Below, in pieces: positions 57,311-64,000 of a stretch of 64,000 nt of DNA. Location of the stretch: assembly GCA_019671005.1 (NCBI GenBank), contig CM033718.1, positions 28,102,508-28,166,507 on the forward strand. Direction: 5' to 3'. The stretch comes from Hibiscus mutabilis. Taxonomy: Eukaryota > Streptophyta > Magnoliopsida > Malvales > Malvaceae. A program made the position numbers and the translations under genes. The notes below the pieces were generated by a model. It was given only the letters and a program-made list of their open reading frames with translations. It had not been told where the DNA came from and did not search any database. Numbering within the stretch: the stretch's first letter is position 1; the number at the start of each line of letters is the position of its first letter.

Positions 57311-57895
57311 TGTTCCCAAAAAGGATGGAAAGGTTCGCATGTGTGTAGATTATCGTGACCTCAATAAGGCGAGCCCCAAGGATAACTTTCCTCTACCTCA
57401 TATTGACACTTTGGTCGATAACACCATGGAACACTCGTGGTTCTCTTTCATGGATGGTTTCTCGAGATATAACCAAATTAAGATGCATCATGACAACATG
57501 GAGAAAACTACGTTTATGACTATGTGGGGAACATTCTGTTATAAGGTGATGCCTTTTGGATTAAAGAATGTCGGAGCAACCTACCAAAGAGTCATGGTAA
57601 CCCTTTTTCATGACATGATGCACAAGGAGATCGAGGTGTACGTAGATGACATGATCGCTAAATCTCAACCCGAGGAAGGGCATGTTCAGAACTTGAGAAA
57701 GCTTTTCCAAAGGTTAAAAATGTATCAGTTAAAACTCAACCCGACAAAATGCACCTTCGTTGTCATGTCCGGTAAGCTTTTAGGCTTTGTGGTTAGCCGA
57801 AAAGGAATCGAGATTGGCCCTGATAAAGTAAAAGCTATTCAAAATATCCTAACGCCTTAGACCCAAAAAAAAGTTTGAGGTTTCTAGGAAAGATT
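57311..57895 (+). pseudogene. Tat-type gypsy reverse transcriptase (continuation)
   Basis: The frame resumes exactly at the target duplication: VPKKDGKVRMCVDYRDLNKA, FPLPHIDTLVD, SFMDGFSRYNQI, FCYKVMPFGLKNVGATYQR, then the catalytic YVDDMIAKS (about 57639-57665) and LGFVVSRKGIEIGPDKVKAIQ. All motif residues appear intact in this open stretch (to a TAG at 57858-57860). The preceding half is at 42866-44843 on the other side of the copia insertion. Confidence 0.88.
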
Positions 57896-58960
57896 AAATT
57901 ATATATCTCGTATTGTTTCTTAGTTAACCGACAAATGCGATCTCATCTTCAGATTGCTCCGGAAGAATAATATGGGAGTATGGGATGAGGAGTGTCAAGA
58001 GGCTCTAGACAAGATCAAGAAGTATTTGACTAACGCCCCAATTCTGGTAGCGCCGGTACTAGGTAGACCATTGATCTTGTACCTAACAGTCTTTGAGAAT
58101 TCAATGGGTTGTGTTTTGGGGCAACACGATGAATCTGGGAAGAAGAAGAAAGCGATCTACTATTTGAGCAAGAAGTTCACCGATTGTGAAACACGGTACC
58201 CACCAATTCAAAAGTTGCGTTATGCTTTAGTATGGGCCACCAAAAGGCTCAGGCAATACATATTGTATCACACCACGTGGTTGATACCCAAGTTGGATCC
58301 TTTAAAGTTCTTAATGGAAGCATCAGCACTAAACAGAAGGTTTGCCCGTTGGCAAATGTTGTTGTCTGAATTCGACATATTATATGTGAGTCAGAAGGCA
58401 GTAAAAGGGAATGCTATAGCGGACTTCCCGGCAAGCCACACTTCAGACAACTATGAGTATTTGAACTTTAATTTCCCGGATGAAGACTTAATGTGCATAA
58501 CAGTTGAAGAAAAGACTACTTCAGAGGACGAGTTGTGGGAGCTTTATTTCGACGGGGCATCTAATTCCTTAGGTCATGGAATTGGGGCCATGTTAATATC
58601 TCTAGAAAATATGTATTATCCCTTCACCAGTAGATTAGAATTCTTTTGTAAAAATAACATAGCCGAGTATAAGGCTTGCGTTATGGGTCTAAATGCAGCC
58701 ATTGAAAGGAAAGTCAAGGTACTTCAAGTTTTTGGGGATTCATCTTTGGTAATCTACCAGTTGCAGAAAAAATGGGAAACAAGAGACTCAAAATTGGTCA
58801 AGTATTACAACTTGATCCAAGAGATAGTCAAAGCTTTGAAAAAATCAGCTTCACCTACCTTCCAAGGGAGGACAATCAAATGGAGGACGCCTTGGCAACA
58901 TTGCCTGCAATGTTTGAAGCAAGTTCTGAAGACAAAATGAAGCCGTTTGAAATGTAAATT
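57896..58960 (+). pseudogene. Gypsy dual RNase H region (Tat-lineage feature)
   Basis: An open frame of 328 codons (57954-58940) carries two RNase H modules. The first, the usual Ty3 connection-type domain, reads APILVAPVLGRPLILYL, AIYYLSKKFTDCETRY and LVWATKRLRQYI. The second begins WELYFDGASNSLGHGIGAMLI (about 58535-58600) and continues NNIAEYKACVMGLNAAIE and LQVFGDSSLVIYQLQ. Its Asp, Glu and Asp positions are intact. A second, archaeal-like RNase H is the hallmark of Tat/Ogre/Retand gypsy elements. The frame shifts near 58850, with the continuation (YLPREDNQMEDALATL) in another frame. Confidence 0.82.
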
Positions 58961-60221
58961 TTCGAAGTACCAGCTCATTGGTATAGTTTGGAAGAGGAGA
59001 CAGACGGTAATCTATGGTATTATGATATTCTTCAGTACATCAAGTTCCAAACCTACTCTAAAGAGGCTAATGAAAATGACAAAAAAACCATTAGAAGAAT
59101 GGCAGCAGGATATGTTTTAGATAGGGAGGTCTTATACAAAAGGGTAAGGACCAAATCCTGTTAAGGTGTGTCAATACTCAAGAAGCAAAAAACATATTGA
59201 TCGAGGTACATGATAGGCTCTATGGGACATATGACAATGGTTTCTAGATGGCTCGAAAAATCATGAGATACAGGCTATTTTTTATCAACCATGGAAGGGG
59301 ATTGTATTGGCTATGCAAAGAAATGTCATAAGTGTTAGATATATGCCGACAAGATCCATTCTCCACCATTACCTCTACGCACTATGAACTCGCCATGGAC
59401 GTCATTGGTCAGATTTATCGCTATGGTCATCTAATGGGCATCGTTTTATTCTGGTTGTCATCGATTACTTTACTAAATGGATAGAAGCAGCCTCCTATGC
59501 CAGTGTTACAAGGGCGACAATTTGCAAGTTTTTGAAGAAAGAGATCATTTGTCGCTATGGCCTGCCAAAAAGGATATCATTGATAACGCTTCCAATTTAA
59601 ACAACAAGATGATGGACAAGGTGTGGGAGCAATTCAAAATAATTCCACTACTTATCGTCCCAAGATGAACCGAGCGGTAGAAGTGACAAACAAAAAGATC
59701 ATAGCAAAGACTACAGACACCTTCAAGGACTGGCATAAAAAGTTGTTGTTTGCTCTTTTGCCTACCGGATATCTGTACGTACCTCCACAGGGGCAACCCC
59801 ATACTCATTAGTCTATGGTACGGAGGTAGTACTACCTATTGAAGTAGAGATTCCATCGCTTCGAATTCTAAATAAGGTAAGGATGGAGGAAACTGGATGG
59901 GTGCAAGCTCGGTTTGAACAGTTGAACCTTATTGAGGAGAAAAGATTGAAAGCTCTTTGCCATGATCAGATGTACCAAAAATAGATGATGCGAGCTTACG
60001 ATAAGAAGGTTCGCCCAAGAGAATTCCGAGAGGGGGATCTATTGCTTAAAAGAATTTTACCAACATAAAAAGATTCTCGCGGGAAATGGATGCCTAATTG
60101 GGAAGGACCTTATATCGTTAAAAAGACCTTCTCTGGGGGAGCATTGATCCTAACAAAAATGGACGGAAAGGTGTTGAACAATCCAGTGAATTTAAATTCG
60201 GTTAAGAGGTACTATGCATAG
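58961..60221 (+). pseudogene. Gypsy integrase remnant (heavily decayed)
   Basis: Fragments in several frames: the HHCC-like region (VHDRLYGTY near 59207; AKKCHKC near 59312), NSPWTSL-like sequence, and IIDNASNLNN near 59575, where the family has an intact D-x-x-x-N motif. STTYRPKMNRAVEVTNK follows at 59641. The pol C-terminus ends at TAG 60219-60221 after MDGKVLNNPVN and VKRYYA. Many stops and frameshifts are present; no intact catalytic core. Confidence 0.7.
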
Positions 60222-61868
60222 AAATAAAAATAAAAAAGGGCAGAGTGAAAACCTGAAAGGGCACCTCGCAAAATGAACATACCTAAAGTGAAAACACCCA
60301 AAGGTCACTTTAGGTATCAAAAAAGAGAAGAAAAAAATATCAAAAAATGGGGTTCGAGATGAAAACCAGAAAATGGCGTCTCGAAACCAAGTGAGGATTT
60401 AAGTTGAAAACCCGGAAAGGGCTGCTTAGATGATCGTTGCGGGTTAGGCATCCAAAAAAAGGAACCCTCTCAGGAGTTAAAAGTTTCGGTGAAGAACTTC
60501 TAGCAAGAGATCTATTCCGGTCGATTGGCTCTCGCATCATCCATACAATTAATGATTAGGATGCAATATCATGCTTTGTATTCTATATCTTCTGTGTTTG
60601 CCATGACTTCCAAATTGTCCCAAATTTTTGAAATATTAATGAAGTATTATTCTGTGCCTTCTCATATTATTTTTTACAAGTATCATGCAAATATATTGAC
60701 ATAGATTTATGAAAAGCAAAATATTTCTTGGTATTACTATGTCTTGACCTTTTAAATACAGACGATGCAAAGAGGTATGTTAAGACCAAGCCAAGAGAAG
60801 ACTCCAATTATTGGGTCAATAAAGGAAAACAAGTTCCAACCACATCAATTTCAAGCATGTCATGTGGAAGCAAAAAAGGATTATGAAGATGAAACCAACC
60901 CTAGGTGAAAACCTGAAAGGGCGCCAAAAATAAGAAAAGAAAGAAAGAAAAAAAAGAAAGAAAAAGAAGAAAAGAGGAAGAATAAAAAGGAAGCTAAAGT
61001 GAAAACCTGACAAGGCACTTAGAACTAAAAAGAATTCAGAAGATTGAAACGAAGAAAAGGGCATGAATGGTAGAACCCAAGCATGACATAAAGCACCGTT
61101 CATTGCGAAGGTCAAGAAAAAGAAGAATGAGGTAAAGAAGAATTCAAAGAGGATTGATCGGGGGAGCGAAGGCTTTCGAATAGTGATTAGATCCCTCTAG
61201 TCATGCATCATATGTAGATTAGACATCCCTAAGATAGGAGCATGCTAACCCATACAATCATAGTTTTTCATTTCTTTTCACAGATATCCAAAGATAAGTC
61301 GGGTACCTTTAAAGAAGATGAGTAAACGACAAAGTGAACGTCCGGGTAGGACTTTAGGCGAAGGATTACAAACTCGCCACATCAAGATTTCATAGCGGAG
61401 AAGGCAGATACTCAAAGCTCGCGGATTTCATGCGAGGGATTTCAAACTCACCACACCAAGGATTTCAGAGCAAAGAATACAGATACTCAAAGCTCAAAGA
61501 TTTTAGGCGATGGATTTCAAACTCGCCATATCAGAACTTCCCAAGCAAAGGAGTTTGATACTCGTGGCTCAGGGTTTTTCAAAGCAAAGGAGGCAGATAC
61601 TCAAAGCTCAAAGATTTTAGGCGATGGATTTCAAACTTGCCATATCAGAACTTCCAAGCAAAGGAGTTAGATACTCGTGGCTCGAGTTTTTTGGGAGCGA
61701 AAGAGGCAGATACTCATGGCTCCAGGTTTATAGGGAGAGAAGGGGTAGACAATTCCATAAAGGAGGAACTCGCAACACAGGATCTTCCAATAGGGAAGTA
61801 GGACAAAATTAGTACTTATGGCCTTTGCTTCATTCTTGTTCCACAAGGATAAGCAAAGGGGGTAGCTG
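60222..61868 (+). other. Gypsy 3' untranslated region with dispersed motif and tandem repeats
   Basis: The sentence-like motif GTGAAAACCTGAAAGGGC recurs with changes near 60246, 60391, 60903 and 61000. A purine tract (AAAGAAAGAAAAAAAAGAAAG type) lies at 60930-60990. A block at 61201-61252 matches element A (7796-7850). From about 61360 to 61730 diverged units repeat. The region ends in AGCAAAGGGGGTAGC, the polypurine tract, next to the LTR. Confidence 0.65.
61360..61730 (+). repeat. Diverged tandem units (TTTCAAACTCGCCA / GATACTCAAAGCTC)
   Basis: TTTCAAACTCGCCA variants occur near 61369, 61441, 61515 and 61628. AGATACTCAAAGCTC occurs near 61408, 61484 and 61587. GATACTCGTGGCTC variants occur near 61557, 61671 and 61708. 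Units are about 72-113 bp and interleaved. Confidence 0.7.
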
Positions 61869-64000
61869 TAATCACTAATTTTGTCCAGGATGACCCATTC
61901 TTTTTGTTTCTTTAGTAATGGGTTTCATTATATATATATTATTACTACCTAAATAGGTGTTATGGGCTTTGCTTATTTTGAACCATCTTATACTATATAG
62001 ATATATATGATTTTCATTAAAAATTCAAAAGTAATCAAAAATTCTACTATTGTTATTTGCTAATGCATCTAAGTGTTATCTTCTAATATCTAAATTTCCA
62101 TCATGTTTTTTTTATTTGATAGTGAAAACCCTAAATATTGTGATATATTATTTCCTTTTAATCGTTGTTGTCTTATCATTATTACTATACATGGTATTAT
62201 TGTTATTTCGATTGTAGTCTTTATTGGTATTATTATATTTTCATATTTAAGTTAAATATATAAAATAATACTATAAACTATAGTAATAAATAAAAACCTG
62301 TAATTATTGGTCCATATATATATCAGCCCATATACATATAGTTACCAATCTAAATAAAGACCCAAGTTTATAAATTCAGTCCATTTACATTATAAGCCCA
62401 AAAATTAAAAAATATATTACATACTTAGCTCGTTTTGGGCCCAATAAAACTAAAGCCTCTTTTACCCTAATCTGATAACAAAAAACCCTAATTCCCCATC
62501 TCATGTTTGCGCAACCCATTCTCCACCATCAGGTCTGGCAAGATATGATGGTCCAAGATGAAGCAAGAGAGACTCTTCAGATCCTCACGCGCGGCTCGTC
62601 GTTTCCCCCACTCGCGCGTGTGCAACACCAGCCGCCCTTTCATTTTCTCAGTCGAGCATGATGTCCGCTCGCCTTCTAAACGCTCCCACGCGCCATCTCC
62701 GCACCTCCACGCTAGCGAGGATAAGCAATGGCCCGATGCCACACCAGCGTTGTGTTTCCACGTTCGCTCCACGTTGTCCGTTCCTCTACTGGTCTCCCTC
62801 CTCTCCTCCAACGGTCACATGTAAAAAGGAGAGAGCAAAACAAAATCGACAACGATGTTAGATGCAAAGGAAATTATAGGGAATTAGGGGACAATGGCAG
62901 GAAGGCACCAACATATCAAAATTGGCAGACAACCAATAGGAAATTCCATTGTATTTTTCTTTTTTAAATTGCATGTAATAATCGAGGGTACAAATAGCAA
63001 AACCCTAGAACGATTTGTATATGGGGGATTTTACTGTAGCAATAAAAAGAAAAAGAAAAAACAAAGCTTTGAGGTATATCTTCATCCCTTATTTCATTTA
63101 CAGTGTATATATGTCATAAAAAACTAGGGTTTCAGTTTTCTTACCCTCGACGCTACGTCTTCCCCTCGAGTCGGTTGCTCTCCTTCGGACAATAAGCCTT
63201 TCGGCCCTTACAATGCTGAGCATGGTGAGTCGGAGGGGGTGGTAACCCGAAAAGGGGTTGGCTTCGGGTTTGGTCATGAAGCTTTTCCTAGATCTAAGTT
63301 CAGTTTCTGAGAGGACTGGGGTTCAGGGATGAAAAGAGTTTTTTAGGGTGTGGTTGAGTAATTGGCCGCCTTCGAACGACGGCCGACGCGATGAAAGGGG
63401 TCGTCGGTTTCTGGGGAGCGCGGTGGCGTTATCAAACACTGCGGTGGTGTTTAGCCGGGGCTGGGGAGAGATTTAATAGCGCTTTTTTTCTTTTCAGATA
63501 ATATAATGCTTTTTTCCCTTTTTGGTTAAAAAATTGTGTTTTATACCTTGTTTTAAAAAAGAAGGCTTATTTGCTTCCATAAATCCCTCCGCCCTTTCGA
63601 TTTCACACATTCAGTCCTCCCGTGTTTTATAAACACTTCCCCCGTCCCTGGAAGTTTGAAAGCATTTTCAATCCGGTCCCTTTTTCGATTCAGGCCAGCT
63701 TCTTGTTAATAAATCGCGTTTTGCCCCTCTATTTTGTTTCTTCTCACTTTGGTCCCATTTCCAGTGGTTAAATCTCATTTTCATGCATTTTACTTCTAGT
63801 TTATTTTGTTCATAATCTTACTGATTTATGTATGTTTAAATTTTTTATTGTTTGGTTGATTTGTTCATGTTGAATGGTTGCTTTTAGAACATAGTTTATA
63901 TGTGTTGTTTGTGATATGGTAGAATATACACTTTTCTAGTTAAAAAGAGTAACGCATGGTTTATTCAAGATATATGTAATATATAATTTTATAGAAAGTT
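61869..64000 (+). mobile_element. 3' LTR of the right-hand gypsy element (runs off the window)
   Basis: It starts TGTAATCACTAATTTTGTCC immediately after the polypurine tract and continues for at least 2.1 kb. AT-rich at first, it then has a GC-rich interval at about 62580-62740 (CCTCACGCGCG, CACTCGCGCG). A CCTCACGCGCG block is shared with the minus-strand solo LTR at 13750-13770. A second GC-rich patch is at 63360-63470. ORFs here (for example 62558-62824 and 62488-62811) are by-products of the GC-rich patch. The right end is not in the window. Confidence 0.7.

Noticed and set aside
62488..62967. Overlapping ORFs on both strands in a GC-rich patch near the right end
   Set aside because: They lie inside an LTR, and open frames on both strands reflect base composition. 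No domain was recognised.

Overview
This window is plant nuclear DNA: AT-rich, with a plant-type intron, and almost entirely made of nested LTR retrotransposons. The element families, LTR termini (TGTAATCAC..., TGTAACACCC..., TGATAACTCC...) and the early-nodulin-like gene suggest a large-genome dicot, most likely Malvaceae (cotton-like). That is recognition by eye, not a database result.

Only one convincing host gene is present: a two-exon phytocyanin / early-nodulin-like protein (20233-20917). It lies in a small low-TE island (about 18.2-21.3 kb) between an Athila-type LTR and an 865-bp foldback palindrome.

Layout. (A) 1-10725: a decayed plus-strand Ty3/gypsy element of Tat type. Its gag is split by a 4.4-kb solo LTR (391-4784), its 3' untranslated region carries a ~127-bp tandem array, and its 3' LTR is 8801-10725. 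(B) 10726-18160: a 5'-truncated Athila-type element. Its gag is split by a minus-strand Tat solo LTR (11891-14155) with a perfect 5-bp duplication GCTTC, and its 3' untranslated region holds a 608-bp ATGT/ATGC microsatellite. (C) 18161-21292: the host gene island. (D) 21293-22157: the foldback. (E) 22431-42865: a minus-strand Tat-type element with 3' LTR 22640-25065, a 3' region of several tandem arrays and gag remnants 40820-42865. It is split by a complete 11.7-kb Athila element (28127-39858) with matching LTRs, a tRNA-Asp-type primer site and target duplication ATGTG. (F) 42866-64000: a plus-strand Tat-type gypsy element with protease, reverse transcriptase, two RNase H domains, decayed integrase and a 3' LTR running off the window. 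A complete minus-strand Ty1/copia element (44849-57305, duplication GTCCC) sits inside its reverse transcriptase coding sequence, and a 3.8-kb solo LTR (47811-51617, duplication CATTT) sits inside the copia reverse transcriptase.

None of the elements looks autonomous. Stops, frameshifts and catalytic-residue substitutions are seen in each of them, and several stops look like C-to-T (or G-to-A) changes, as expected for old methylated DNA. No RNA genes or CRISPR arrays were recognised. The most unusual signals are the shared-core tandem arrays in two gypsy 3' regions, strong over-representation of ATGCCA through the 28-40 kb Athila element, the long foldback beside the only gene, and the opposed gag/pol junction near 42865.
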